A stretch of DNA of 39,417 nucleotides from Frankia tisae (GTDB taxonomy: Bacteria > Actinomycetota > Actinomycetes > Frankiales > Frankiaceae). The stretch is taken from the NCBI RefSeq assembly GCF_025403405.1, contig NZ_JANEZT010000011.1, positions 1-39,417 of the forward strand, in the 5' to 3' direction. Of the stretch, positions 1 to 7,633 are shown in pieces. Under the pieces are notes generated by a model. It did not search any database and was not told where the DNA came from. It was given only the letters and a program-made list of their open reading frames with translations. Positions within the stretch are counted from its first letter, which is position 1; each line of letters opens with the position of its first letter. The position numbers were made by a program, and so were the translations under genes.

Positions 1-164
1 ACCATCACCAGCCATCCCCCACACCCCGGAAAACCAGAGCAGGAAGAACAACCAGCCAGGCCATGAACGAGGTAAAACAATTGGCACTGACAATCGGCAC
101 GCTGTTGAGTTCTCAAGGAGCAGGCGCTACCAGCTTTTTGCCCTTTCGGGCTTCGCTCTGGTGC
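1..164 (-). other. 5' leader of a ribosomal RNA operon (16S gene beyond left edge)
   Basis: Read on the minus strand, this stretch lies downstream of two tandem consensus promoters. It carries an actinobacterial-type boxA antitermination element followed by about 95 bases that run off the left edge. Actinobacterial rrn leaders have this order: promoters, small hairpin, boxA with the core TTGAGAACTCAA, then 16S rRNA. The 16S gene itself is not in the window, so its presence is an inference. The apparent 66-residue reading frame on the plus strand here overlaps these signals and is not a gene. Confidence 0.8.
96..151 (-). promoter_or_regulatory. rrn antitermination region (boxA plus upstream hairpin)
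   Basis: On the minus strand, positions 116-96 read TTGAGAACTCAACAGCGTGCC, which closely resembles the boxA element of mycobacterial and other actinobacterial rrn leaders. Just upstream, positions 151-140 form the hairpin GCCC-GAAA-GGGC, in the place where a boxB-like hairpin is expected. BoxA recruits NusB and S10 to protect rRNA transcription from Rho. The assignment rests on my recognition of the motif. Confidence 0.75.
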
Positions 165-170
165 TTCTTT

Positions 171-199
171 AACTTACCGGCCTCTTCGTTCGGTGTCAA
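171..199 (-). promoter_or_regulatory. Promoter-proximal rrn promoter (-35 TTGACA, -10 TAAGTT)
   Basis: On the minus strand a perfect TTGACA (199-194) is followed after 17 bases by TAAGTT (176-171). Transcription should start near 164. The -35 box sits inside the string GCGATTTGACACC, which is repeated exactly at the upstream promoter. This supports a tandem promoter pair made by local duplication. Confidence 0.75.
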
Positions 200-302
200 A
201 TCGCTTCGTTTTGAGCGAGATGACCCTTTTCGAACAGGTAGTACATTTTGCAGCGCACCCTAGACAATCTGCCTTGCGGTGATTGGCTCGAGCGATGTTT
301 CT

Positions 303-332
303 AGGTTACGAGCTTTGGCTAGTTGGTGTCAA
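303..332 (-). promoter_or_regulatory. Promoter-distal rrn promoter (-35 TTGACA, -10 TAACCT)
   Basis: On the minus strand TTGACA (332-327) is followed after 18 bases by TAACCT (308-303). It shares GCGATTTGACACC with the proximal promoter about 133 bases downstream. Tandem housekeeping promoters with near-consensus -35 boxes are typical of actinobacterial rrn operons. Confidence 0.75.
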
Positions 333-1095
333 ATCGCTCCGGCTTTCGATGATTTCCACCGAGCTGCCGGCGATTGCCACTTTCACACCTTATCGCACCG
401 TCCGCGGCCCGTTCCCTCGGGGGGTCGGTGCCCCCTCGGAGGAGATTGGTCCTGCGCGACATCAAGCTCTTTGCAGAGCTCATTGGGCGACGAAGGAGAA
501 CTATACACGAGGAGAGCCACCGTGGGCGAACCCAGGGGCATAACTTTCTGACACCGCCGATGACGGTGTGCTAGCCCTCGCCTCTGACGCAGAGGCCGGA
601 ACGGTTCCTGGCCTGCGGAGCCGCGCCAACTGACGCCGCCCGCCGGTCTGATCCCGTCTGCCCTGGTCAACGCATCACGCCCCGACCAGGTTCCCAGCCT
701 GCCGGCTCTCACCGCCGGCTGGTCCTGGAGTAGGTGGTTCCCGCATCGCCACAGCCCAAACCTGGTCGCGCAGATCGACGTCGATCGGTACTCCGGCCGC
801 TGGCGGGACCGGGCCGCTCGGCGGCGATGGGTCCCCCAGCCCGGTCGGAACACCCTGGAGCCGGCCGGCGCGTCGGATGCCACGAGACGCGCCGAGACAG
901 CGTTCCGGTCGCGTCCCGATGCCGAGCCCCAGCGCACCGGTCGCCCCTGAGTGACCCCGCATGCTGGGATGGAATTCGATGCGGGTGCCATGTCTCGATC
1001 GCCCGAATCTCGTCGGCAGCCAGCCCTGGCCGAGTAGGGCCAGGGGGCGGATCTGCAGGGCGGGACGGCCGCGGGTCTGGCGGAGGAGGAACACG
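333..1095. other. Gene-free stretch between rrn promoters and mftE
   Basis: I see no gene I can support here. Three short perfect hairpins lie in it: AGCTCT/AGAGCT at 465-480, ACACCG/CGGTGT at 551-569 and CCTCTG/CAGAGG at 581-595. A GTG at 522 with the ribosome-binding-site-like string GAGGAG at 510-515 opens a 9-codon frame (VGEPRGITF) that ends at 551, directly against the second hairpin. It could be a leader peptide or chance. The remaining long frames on both strands have no recognisable similarity. In other actinobacteria mftD precedes mftE; no trace of mftD is visible. Confidence 0.5.
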
Positions 1096-1836
1096 GTGTC
1101 GATGCTCGGCCGGGCCACCTGGCGGGAGCTCATGAACGATCGCCCTCTACTCGTGCTACCGCTGGGCAGTACCGAGCAGCACGGACCGCACCTCCCGCTC
1201 GACACCGACACCCGGGTCGCGTCCGCCGTCGCCCGCGGTCTCGCCGACCGCCTGGACCCCGTGCTCCTCGGGCCGGCCATGCCGTATGGGGCCAGTGGCG
1301 AGCACGCCGGGTTCCCCGGCACGGTCTCCCTGGGCACACAGGTGCTCGAGCAGGTGATCGTCGAGCTCGTCCGCTCGGCCGATGACACGGCCCGCGCCGT
1401 CATGGTGGTCAACGGGCACGGCGGGAACGCCGCCGCCCTGATGTCGGCGCGGCGGATCCTGGCCAGCGAGGGTCGCCCGGTGCATCTGTGGGCCCCGACC
1501 ACGGCCCTGACCCGGACCGCGGGCATCCCGGCGGCGGACCGCGACCTGCACGCAGGTCGCACGGAGACTTCGCTGCTGCTGCACCTGGCGCCGGACCTGG
1601 TGCGGCTGGACCTGGCGGCGGCCGGCCCCAGCCCGTCGCTCGACGAGCTCGTCGCCCAGGGCGTCGCCGCGCTCAGCCCCACCGGAGTGCTGGGAGATCC
1701 GGCGGGCGCGTCGGCGGCCGAGGGCGCCCGCCTGCTCGACGCCTACGTCGACGACGCCGTCAAGCGGTTGTTGAACTGGGCGCGGCGCCAGGGCATCACA
1801 CCCCCCGCGGACCGGTCCATGGACCGGTCCGCATGA
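1096..1836 (+). CDS. mftE: Mycofactocin system creatininase-family peptidase MftE
   Basis: This is a creatininase-family metallopeptidase of about 246 residues. In mycofactocin biosynthesis MftE cuts the MftC-modified C-terminal Val-Tyr unit off the precursor peptide MftA, releasing the core later oxidised by MftD. The family metal ligands are visible: E27, H29 and D38 in the segment GSTEQHGPHLPLDTD, H108 in NGHGGN, and E156 in the DLHAGRTE segment. The spacing of E27/H29/D38 matches the creatininase pattern. I chose the GTG at 1096 because GGAGGA (1085-1090) lies five bases upstream; an ATG at 1102 is the alternative. The gene overlaps the next start by four bases. mftA, mftB, mftC and mftD are not upstream, so this copy is separated from the rest of the pathway. 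Confidence 0.85.
   Translation: MSMLGRATWRELMNDRPLLVLPLGSTEQHGPHLPLDTDTRVASAVARGLADRLDPVLLGPAMPYGASGEHAGFPGTVSLGTQVLEQVIVELVRSADDTARAVMVVNGHGGNAAALMSARRILASEGRPVHLWAPTTALTRTAGIPAADRDLHAGRTETSLLLHLAPDLVRLDLAAAGPSPSLDELVAQGVAALSPTGVLGDPAGASAAEGARLLDAYVDDAVKRLLNWARRQGITPPADRSMDRSA
1807..1832 (+). promoter_or_regulatory. 26-bp perfect palindrome abutting the SDR start codon
   Basis: The arms GCGGACCGGTCCA and TGGACCGGTCCGC form a perfect 26-bp palindrome ending immediately before the ATG of the downstream SDR. It encodes a DRSMDRS repeat at the MftE C-terminus. In the mRNA it can fold into a very stable hairpin that would bury the ribosome-entry region of the SDR, for which I see no other Shine-Dalgarno. 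It may enforce translational coupling to mftE, or serve as a protein-binding site. Confidence 0.6.
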
Positions 1837-2639
1837 CGCGCGGCAATGGCGGCGCGGCCTCGTCGTCGGCACCCGTCGCGCTGATCACCGGGGCGGCCCG
1901 CGGCCTCGGTGCCGCGGTCGCCGACGCCCTCGACGCCGCCGGTTACCGACTCGTCCTCGCCGATCTGGCGGCGCCGGAGCCGCCGACGGAGGGCTACCCC
2001 TACGCGACCGGACGGGATCTCGACGCGGTCGCCGCCCGCTGCCGCGACGCGGTCGCGGTCCGCGCGGACGTCCGCCGGCAGGCCGACGTCGACGCGGCCG
2101 TCGCCGTCGCCGTCGAGCGCTACGGCCAGCTCGACGCGGCCGTCGCCGCCGCCGGCATCATCGCCGGCGGGCCCCCGATCTGGCAGACCGACGACGACTC
2201 CTGGCAGACGCTGCTCGGCGTGAACCTCACGGGTGTGTTCCACGTCATCCGGGCGACGGTTCCGGCGCTGCTCGAGGCCCCCGCCGGCCGGTTCGTCGCG
2301 GTTTCCTCCGCGGCGGGGACCCGACCGCTGGCCCGCCTGGCCGCCTACTCCGCCAGCAAGCACGGCGTCGTCGGGCTCGTGCGCAGCCTCGCCGCGGACC
2401 TCGCCGGGACGGCGGTGACGGCGAACGTCGTCTGCCCCGGTTCGATGGACACCACGATGTTGGCCGAGTCGGCCAGGATCTACGACCTGCCCGACCCCGG
2501 GGAGTTCGCCGACCATGCCTACCTGCGCCGCCTGCTGCGACCCGAGGAGGTCGCCGCTGCGGTCGCCTTCCTCTGCTCACCCGCGGCAGGCGGGATAACC
2601 GGTTCCGTGCTGGCCGCGGACGGAGGCTTCACCGGCTGA
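1833..2639 (+). CDS. Mycofactocin-coupled SDR family oxidoreductase
   Basis: This is a short-chain dehydrogenase of 268 residues with a Rossmann fold. It has the nucleotide-binding motif TGAARGLG (19-26), an AAAGI stretch in place of NNAG, and the catalytic pair Y172 and K176 (YSASK). After the second beta strand it carries an insertion containing the EGYPYATGRDLD string. Such insertions mark the mycofactocin-coupled SDR subfamilies, whose members keep NAD(H) bound and pass electrons to the peptide cofactor mycofactocin. The substrate, probably an alcohol, cannot be read from sequence. Its ATG overlaps the mftE stop (ATGA), so the two are co-translated, which strengthens the mycofactocin assignment. 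The gene converges with the ROK kinase gene 29 bases away. Confidence 0.85.
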   Translation: MTRGNGGAASSSAPVALITGAARGLGAAVADALDAAGYRLVLADLAAPEPPTEGYPYATGRDLDAVAARCRDAVAVRADVRRQADVDAAVAVAVERYGQLDAAVAAAGIIAGGPPIWQTDDDSWQTLLGVNLTGVFHVIRATVPALLEAPAGRFVAVSSAAGTRPLARLAAYSASKHGVVGLVRSLAADLAGTAVTANVVCPGSMDTTMLAESARIYDLPDPGEFADHAYLRRLLRPEEVAAAVAFLCSPAAGGITGSVLAADGGFTG

Positions 2640-2668
2640 CGGATCCCAGCCGAGGTACGGGCGGCGGG

Positions 2669-3733
2669 TCAGTCGGGCCAGCCGTAGCGATGCGGCGCCA
2701 GTACGAAAGCGGCGGCGCCCCGCAGCGCGATCCGGCCCGGGTCGTCGCTGCGCTCGATGCGCAGCCGCCGGATGAAGGCCAGGCCGGCATGGCGCCCGAA
2801 GCCGGCGAGCAGGGCATCCCAGAAGATCGGGCCGGACTGTGCGAATCCGCCGGCCACCACAGCCACCTCCAGGTCCAGCAGGCTGGCGCTGGCGGCGAGG
2901 CCCGCGCCGACGGCGGTTCCGGCCCGGGCAAGCTCCCGGCGGGCGATCTCGTCACCGGCCGCGGCCGCGGCGGCGAGGGTGTGGCCGTCAGCCGGCTGGC
3001 CGGCGGCGGGAGCCCAACCGGCCGCCCGCGCCCGGTGCACCGTCCGCGGACCGGAGGCCAGGGCCTCGACGCAGCCGCGCCCGCCGCACGGGCAGTCCGG
3101 TCCGTCGACGTCCACGACGAGGTGGCCGATGTGCCCGGCGTTGCCGGAGGTGCCGTGGAACAGCCGGTCGCCCAGCACAAGCCCGCCGCCGACACCGGTC
3201 GAGACGGTCACCGCGAGCAGGTTGCGCACGCCGCGCCCCGCTCCGGCCCAGTGCTCACCGGCGGCGAGTGCGACGCCGTCGTTGTGGACCAGTACGGGCC
3301 GCCCGGGGAACAGCTCCCGCAGCCGGGCGCGCAGCGGGAACGCCCGCCAGGACGGGATGTTCAGCGGCGACACCGCGCCCGCCGGCCATTCCATGGGGCC
3401 TGCACACCCGCAGCCGACCCCGCTGATCGCATCCGCCGCGATCCCGACGGACGCGAGCGCTTCGCCGACGCAGTCCCGTAGCGCGCCGAAGACCTCCTCG
3501 GCGGGCCCGCCCTCACCCGGCTCGCGCCCGCCCGGCGGGGCCTCGGGCGGACGGTGAGCAGGCACGGGGCGGCGGGCGGTGGCGCGGATGGTGCCGTCCG
3601 CGTCGACGACTGCTGCTGCGATCTTGGTACCGCCGATGTCCACGGCGAGCGCGGGCCCGGCACCGAGGTCCCCGGTTACGAGGCCCGATCCCTCCACCTG
3701 GCGCGATCCCTCCACTCGACCCGAACCCTCCAC
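2669..3733 (-). CDS. ROK family sugar kinase (glucokinase-like)
   Basis: This ROK-family kinase phosphorylates a hexose (glucose or an N-acetylated amino sugar) with ATP in the cytoplasm. The N-terminal phosphate-binding motif DIGGTK starts at residue 32. The central GTSGNAGHIGH segment and the zinc-binding cluster CPCGGRGC (with the preceding GH) are intact, as in active ROK kinases. The GTG start at 3733 gives 354 residues. The first about 20 residues are a VEGSG-type repeat made by duplicated DNA with in-frame GTGs at 3733, 3715 and 3697, so the true start is uncertain; none has a clear ribosome-binding site. It lies downstream of etfA on the same strand but behind a strong hairpin, so it is probably transcribed separately. 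Given the glycogen genes nearby, a glucokinase role is plausible. Confidence 0.85.
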   Translation of the reverse strand: MEGSGRVEGSRQVEGSGLVTGDLGAGPALAVDIGGTKIAAAVVDADGTIRATARRPVPAHRPPEAPPGGREPGEGGPAEEVFGALRDCVGEALASVGIAADAISGVGCGCAGPMEWPAGAVSPLNIPSWRAFPLRARLRELFPGRPVLVHNDGVALAAGEHWAGAGRGVRNLLAVTVSTGVGGGLVLGDRLFHGTSGNAGHIGHLVVDVDGPDCPCGGRGCVEALASGPRTVHRARAAGWAPAAGQPADGHTLAAAAAAGDEIARRELARAGTAVGAGLAASASLLDLEVAVVAGGFAQSGPIFWDALLAGFGRHAGLAFIRRLRIERSDDPGRIALRGAAAFVLAPHRYGWPD

Positions 3734-3764
3734 CTGCCGGGTGGAGGAAGAGGGAACAACAACG

Positions 3765-3804
3765 GCCGGGCTCCAGCCTCGTCGAGGACGGGTGGAGACC
3801 CGGC
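3765..3804 (-). terminator. Terminator hairpin downstream of etfA
   Basis: GCCGGGCTCCA (3765-3775) pairs with TGGAGACCCGGC (3793-3804) with one bulged base, and the loop contains a further small hairpin (CCTC/GAGG). On the minus strand it is followed by a T-rich run (GTTGTTGTT). It sits 21 bases after the etfA stop and separates etfBA from the ROK kinase. Confidence 0.7.
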
Positions 3805-3825
3805 CGTGCCGGTCCGGGAAACCGA

Positions 3826-4788
3826 TCAGCCAGCCTTGCGCTTCTCGATCGCCTCGGTGAGCTGCGGGACGACGTTGAAAAGGTCGCCGACCAGCCCGTA
3901 GTCCGCGAACTCGAAGATCGGCGCCTCGGGGTCCTTGTTGACGGCGACGATCGTCTTGGACGTCTGCATCCCAGCCCGGTGCTGGATGGCACCGGAGATG
4001 CCGACCGCGATGTAAAGCTGCGGCGACACCGTCTTGCCGGTCTGGCCGACCTGGTTCTGGTGCGGGTACCAGCCGGCGTCGGTCGCGGCACGCGAAGCGC
4101 CGACGGCCGCGCCGAGGGTGTCGGCCAGCTTCTCCACCAGCGTGAAGTGCTCCGCGGCACCGAGACCACGACCACCGGAGACGACGACCTGAGCCTCAGT
4201 CAGGTCCGGCCGGCCGGACTTGGCCTCGACCACCCGGTCGACGATCTTCGCGCCCTTGGCGGCCTCGGAGATCACGACGTCCACGATCTGCTCGGCCGGC
4301 GTCGACGGCGCGGCCTCGGGAGCCGTGGAGTTCGGCCGGACGACGACCACCGGCACGCCCTTGGTGACCTTCGAGGTGACGATCGTCGAACCGCCGAAGA
4401 TCCCCTGGGTGGCGACCAGATCCGCGGACAGCGCGGTGGCGTCCCAGATCAGGCCGGACTCGGTCTTGGCGGCGACCCGGGCCGCGACCTCACGGGAGTC
4501 CGCGGTGGCCGCGACCAGCACGGCCACGGGCGACGCCTCGGCAACCAGCTTGGCCAGCACCTCCGCCACCGGTCCGCCGATGTAGCTCGCGATGTCGTCC
4601 GACTCCGCGACATACACCTTGGCGGCGCCGTACTGGGCGAGGTACTCCTTGGCCTTCGCGTAGGTGCCCGGGGCACCGAGGAACACCGCGGACGGCTCGC
4701 CGAGCGTGCGGGCGAGCGTCAGCAGCTCGGCGGTGACCTTCTTGGGTTCACCGTCGGCGTGCTCGACGAGTACGAGAACTTCAGCCAT
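3826..4788 (-). CDS. etfA: Electron transfer flavoprotein alpha subunit (FAD-binding)
   Basis: EtfA is the alpha subunit of the soluble heterodimeric flavoprotein that takes electrons from acyl-CoA and related dehydrogenases and passes them to ETF:quinone oxidoreductase. The 320-residue protein has the N-terminal Rossmann-like domain and a C-terminal FAD domain. Characteristic motifs of the FAD domain are SGGRGLG (about residue 205), [13 protein letters not shown] (about 254) and [18 protein letters not shown] near the C-terminus. The start follows the etfB stop by 12 bases, and the pair forms one operon. The enoyl-CoA hydratase further right and the mycofactocin dehydrogenase on the left are plausible metabolic partners, but linkage is not shown. 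Confidence 0.95.
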   Translation of the reverse strand: MAEVLVLVEHADGEPKKVTAELLTLARTLGEPSAVFLGAPGTYAKAKEYLAQYGAAKVYVAESDDIASYIGGPVAEVLAKLVAEASPVAVLVAATADSREVAARVAAKTESGLIWDATALSADLVATQGIFGGSTIVTSKVTKGVPVVVVRPNSTAPEAAPSTPAEQIVDVVISEAAKGAKIVDRVVEAKSGRPDLTEAQVVVSGGRGLGAAEHFTLVEKLADTLGAAVGASRAATDAGWYPHQNQVGQTGKTVSPQLYIAVGISGAIQHRAGMQTSKTIVAVNKDPEAPIFEFADYGLVGDLFNVVPQLTEAIEKRKAG

Positions 4789-4800
4789 CGAACAAACCCC

Positions 4801-5586
4801 TCAGATGAGCTTCTGCGCGGCGAGGAACTCCGCGACCTTCGTTCCGCCGTCGCCCTCGTCCTTGACGATCGTCCCGCTCGAACGCGGCGGGGCGGACTCG
4901 GACGTGACGACCGCCGAAGCGGCGCCCGCGAGGCCGACCGCGGCGCCGTCGAGCCCGGCGTCGGCGGCGGACAGCGTCGTCAGCGGCTTCTTCTTGGCCG
5001 CCATGATGCCCTTGAACGAGGGATAACGCGGCTGGTTGATCTTTTCGACGACGCCGACCACGACCGGCAGGCTCGCCTCGACGAGGGCGTAGCCGTTGTC
5101 GGCCAGCCGCTCGATCGTCACCTTGCTCGCGCCCGGGTCCACCGTGACCTTGCGGGCCTGGGTGAGCTGAGGCAGCCCAAGGCGCTCCGCCAGCAGCGCA
5201 CCGATGACGCCGCCACGGGCGTCCGACGCCTCGGAGGAGGTGATGACGATGTCCGGAGACAGCGTCGAGATCACCTTCGCGAGCGCCGCGGAGGTCGCCA
5301 GCGCGTCCGACCCGTGCAGCGAGTCGTCCGTGAGGTGAACGGCCTTGTCCGCACCCATCGACAGGGCCTTGCGGATCGTCTCGACCGCCTTGGCGGGCCC
5401 CATCGTCACGACGGTGACCTCACCCCCGTGCGCTTCCTTGATCTTCAGGGCCTCTTCGACCCCGTACTCGTCCATCTCGTTCATGACGTTGTCGACGCTC
5501 TTGCGGTCGACGGTCTTGTCCGCGGCGTCGAGCTTCTTCTCCGCCCAGGTATCGGGAACCTGCTTGACGGTAACGACGATGTTCAC
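4801..5586 (-). CDS. etfB: Electron transfer flavoprotein beta subunit
   Basis: EtfB is the AMP-binding beta subunit that pairs with EtfA. The 261-residue protein begins MNIVVTVKQVPDT and carries the segments NVMNEMDEYGVEEAL and VVTMGPAKAVETIRKALSMG, which are hallmarks of the family, and the acyl-CoA-dehydrogenase recognition-loop region follows later. It starts with GTG (5586-5584) behind GGAGG nine bases upstream. It is the first gene of the etfBA operon. A perfect inverted repeat lies just upstream (5613-5635) and could control the operon. Confidence 0.95.
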   Translation of the reverse strand: MNIVVTVKQVPDTWAEKKLDAADKTVDRKSVDNVMNEMDEYGVEEALKIKEAHGGEVTVVTMGPAKAVETIRKALSMGADKAVHLTDDSLHGSDALATSAALAKVISTLSPDIVITSSEASDARGGVIGALLAERLGLPQLTQARKVTVDPGASKVTIERLADNGYALVEASLPVVVGVVEKINQPRYPSFKGIMAAKKKPLTTLSAADAGLDGAAVGLAGAASAVVTSESAPPRSSGTIVKDEGDGGTKVAEFLAAQKLI

Positions 5587-5612
5587 GCCTTGGGGCCTCC
5601 GTAGCCAACATC

Positions 5613-5635
5613 CGATGTCAGTGCTCTTGACATCG
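5613..5635 (-). promoter_or_regulatory. Inverted repeat (candidate operator) upstream of etfB
   Basis: CGATGTCA (5613-5620) and TGACATCG (5628-5635) form a perfect 8-bp inverted repeat with a 7-base spacer, 27 bases before the etfB start. Its size and place fit a dimeric repressor site, for example a TetR-family fatty-acid regulator, but the regulator is unknown and no regulator gene is adjacent on this strand. Confidence 0.5.
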
Positions 5636-6100
5636 TCGCATCTGGGGCGCTCACACGCCCGATGATCGGCGGCGTGACGCGGACCGCACTGTGCCCCTGA
5701 CCTGGACAGCCGGATCAGGACGGGTAGCGACTACACGCCGTCACCGAGACTAGTCCGTGCGCCCCGCTACAGCCATACCCCGCGGCGTGCGCATCACGCC
5801 CGGCCAGTTCCGTACAGAGCGGGGCAAGCCCTCCCCCGATGGACATCACTTTCCGGAGTATTTGTCCGACGAGTCCGATATGCACGCGCATAAGTTCCAT
5901 GCAGGTGGATGTGCAGGTGACTGGCCATCCGCACTCCGCGGCCCTGACCGGGAGCCATCCCCTCCCATCGGCGAAGAGCCAGAGGCATCGGTCCCGGACA
6001 GGCGTGCAATTGCGCCGGGTTGTGCACACCCTCTTCCCTTGACAGTGACCGGTCCACTACTTTCTGCCCCAGGCGGTGCGCACGGCCGAGCCACCGCACC
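5636..6100. other. Divergent intergenic region between etfB and the TPR regulator
   Basis: This stretch of nearly 500 bases separates divergently transcribed units and contains no gene I can support. Overlapping short frames on both strands have no ribosome-binding sites or family features. A TTGACA occurs on the plus strand at 6039-6044, but no well-spaced -10 box follows it (TACTTT at 6058-6063 is only 13 bases away). The promoters for both units should lie here. Confidence 0.5.
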
Positions 6101-6114
6101 TTAGGTCGACCTAA
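6101..6114 (+). promoter_or_regulatory. 14-bp palindrome upstream of the regulator gene
   Basis: TTAGGTCGACCTAA is a perfect 14-bp palindrome 16 bases before the regulator's start codon and just upstream of its ribosome-binding site. Its position in the 5' leader fits autoregulation by the downstream HTH protein. It shares TTAGG/CCTAA ends with the IdeR/DtxR iron box, but the spacing is wrong for that site. Confidence 0.45.
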
Positions 6115-6130
6115 CTTCGACGGGGGACAG

Positions 6131-7504
6131 ATGTCGAATACGCCGTCCGACAATTCCGCACTCGCCAACCCCTTCGCGCGTCTGCTGGGCGAAGCCGGGG
6201 TATCAGACACCAGGTTCGCCCATCAGGTGAACGCCCGTGCCCGCCAGCAGCGCCAGATCGAGCTGGGCCTCGCCAGGACGACTGTCGGTCACTGGCGCCG
6301 GGGGATGCGCCCGCGCGACCCGATGGTCGCCGAGCTGGCGGCCGCCGAGATGTCAGCCGCCCTTGGCTACCCCGTCCTGCCGACCGACCTCGGCTGGCGC
6401 GGGGAGTCCTACCGCAACGACGACCTGGGGTTGTGCGGAGCGAACGCGCCCGTCGAGACCCTGCGCACCCTTGCCGGACTATCGGGACGAGACATGCGGC
6501 GACGTGACCTCCTGCAGGACGGATCTGCCTTCATCGCGTCCGCCTTCGCAGATCCGGTGCTCTCCAGCCTCACCGGCGTCGTCGACCGGATCGTCGGGGT
6601 GGCGCCGCCGGTCGCGGGCGGCGGCGCGCTGATCCGCGACGTGACCGCCACCTTCCGCAAACTGGACGCCAAGTTCGGCAGCAGCGAGATCCGCCCCCAG
6701 GCGGTCGGCTTCCTGCACGACCAGACCCGGGCCGCCCGCGACAACCACCCGAACCCGGACCTGTTCAGCGCCCTGGCGGAGCTGACCCAGTTCTGCGGTT
6801 GGCTCGCCCAGGACAGCAATCGCGAGGCACTCGCCCAGCGCTACTACATCCAGGCCCTCAGCCTCGCCGAGCACGCAGGCGACGCCATGCTTGCCGGACG
6901 GGTGCTGACCGGCATGAGCGACCAGGCCGCCCAGCTCGGCCATGCGCGCCAGAGTCTGGCGCTGGCCCGGGCCGCGCTGCGCCGCTCGGTGAAGCACTCC
7001 ACCAGCGCGGTGCAGGCCATGCTGTACGACAAGAACGCCTGGGCGCTGGCGCGCAACGGCGACGAGGCCGGATGCCGGCGTGTCCTGGACCAGATGGACG
7101 CGGCCATCGCCCGCGACGACGGCGACGGGCCGCCCTGGGCCGGCCACTACAACGCCGGCGACGCCGCCGAGTGCCGCGGTCACTGCCTGCTGCTGCTGGG
7201 CCGGTCCCGGGAGGCGGAGGACAGGCTGGTGCAGGCGCGTGCGCTGCAGGGGGCGGCCCGCGCCCGCACCCGCAGTTACGCCGAGGCCGACCTCGCGCTG
7301 TCCCGCCTGCGCCGGCCGGCGCCGGAGCTGGAGGGCGCCCTGGAAGCGGCCTACGAGGCGGTCTCCGTCGCCGGGCAGGTCTCCTCGCAGCGGATCGTGA
7401 AAAAACTGGCCGAGCTCGACGGGGCCCTCGGCGAGCACCCGACCGTCGCGGTTCGGGAGTGGCGCGAGCAGGTCCGGCCGCTACTGCAGTCCACCGCCGC
7501 GTAG
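6131..7504 (+). CDS. NsdA-like XRE/TPR transcriptional regulator
   Basis: This 457-residue protein has an N-terminal helix-turn-helix region (about residues 15-80, with RTTVGHWRRGMRPRDP as the likely recognition part). A long all-helical TPR-like array follows (about 190-440). The architecture resembles the Streptomyces NsdA family, which represses development and secondary metabolism, and similar actinobacterial regulators. I chose the ATG at 6131 because GGGGGA lies just upstream; the frame stays open further upstream to 6020 without a good start. The 14-bp palindrome before it may be its own operator. A strong terminator follows, so the gene is probably monocistronic. The exact role and ligand are unknown. 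Confidence 0.7.
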   Translation: MSNTPSDNSALANPFARLLGEAGVSDTRFAHQVNARARQQRQIELGLARTTVGHWRRGMRPRDPMVAELAAAEMSAALGYPVLPTDLGWRGESYRNDDLGLCGANAPVETLRTLAGLSGRDMRRRDLLQDGSAFIASAFADPVLSSLTGVVDRIVGVAPPVAGGGALIRDVTATFRKLDAKFGSSEIRPQAVGFLHDQTRAARDNHPNPDLFSALAELTQFCGWLAQDSNREALAQRYYIQALSLAEHAGDAMLAGRVLTGMSDQAAQLGHARQSLALARAALRRSVKHSTSAVQAMLYDKNAWALARNGDEAGCRRVLDQMDAAIARDDGDGPPWAGHYNAGDAAECRGHCLLLLGRSREAEDRLVQARALQGAARARTRSYAEADLALSRLRRPAPELEGALEAAYEAVSVAGQVSSQRIVKKLAELDGALGEHPTVAVREWREQVRPLLQSTAA

Positions 7505-7536
7505 CCGCGCACCCGTCGAGCCGCGGTCGAGCCGCG

Positions 7537-7562
7537 GTGGCCCGGCGCTCTCGCCGGGCCAC
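7537..7562 (+). terminator. Strong terminator hairpin after the TPR regulator
   Basis: GTGGCCCGGCG (7537-7547) and CGCCGGGCCAC (7552-7562) form a perfect 11-bp stem with the tetraloop CTCT, 32 bases after the stop codon. There is no T-run, which is usual for high-GC actinobacterial terminators. A direct repeat TCGAGCCGCGG precedes it. Confidence 0.7.
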
Positions 7563-7633
7563 CGGCGGGGGTCCCCGCCCGGTCATGAGGGTCACCCACC
7601 GCTCGGGCGCCCCGGCGAGCCGGGCACTCTGGG

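Noticed and set aside
63-263. 66-residue plus-strand reading frame at the left edge
   Set aside because: It covers the antisense of the rrn boxA, hairpin and proximal promoter; no ribosome-binding site or family feature.
522-551. Nine-codon frame VGEPRGITF as the mycofactocin precursor mftA
   Set aside because: MftA is longer and ends in a GMCGVY-type tail; this frame has no Cys, Val-Tyr end or similar length.
383-1682. Long minus-strand frames of 202 and 335 residues
   Set aside because: They run antisense to mftE or through the gene-free stretch and are arginine/proline-rich in the way of shadow frames; no recognisable motif.
6039-6063. TTGACA plus TACTTT as a sigma-70-type promoter for the TPR regulator
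   Set aside because: The spacer is only 13 bases, too short for a working -35/-10 pair.
6101-6114. TTAGGTCGACCTAA as an IdeR/DtxR iron box
   Set aside because: The iron box is 19 bp with nine bases between the TTAGG and CCTAA ends; here only four bases separate them.
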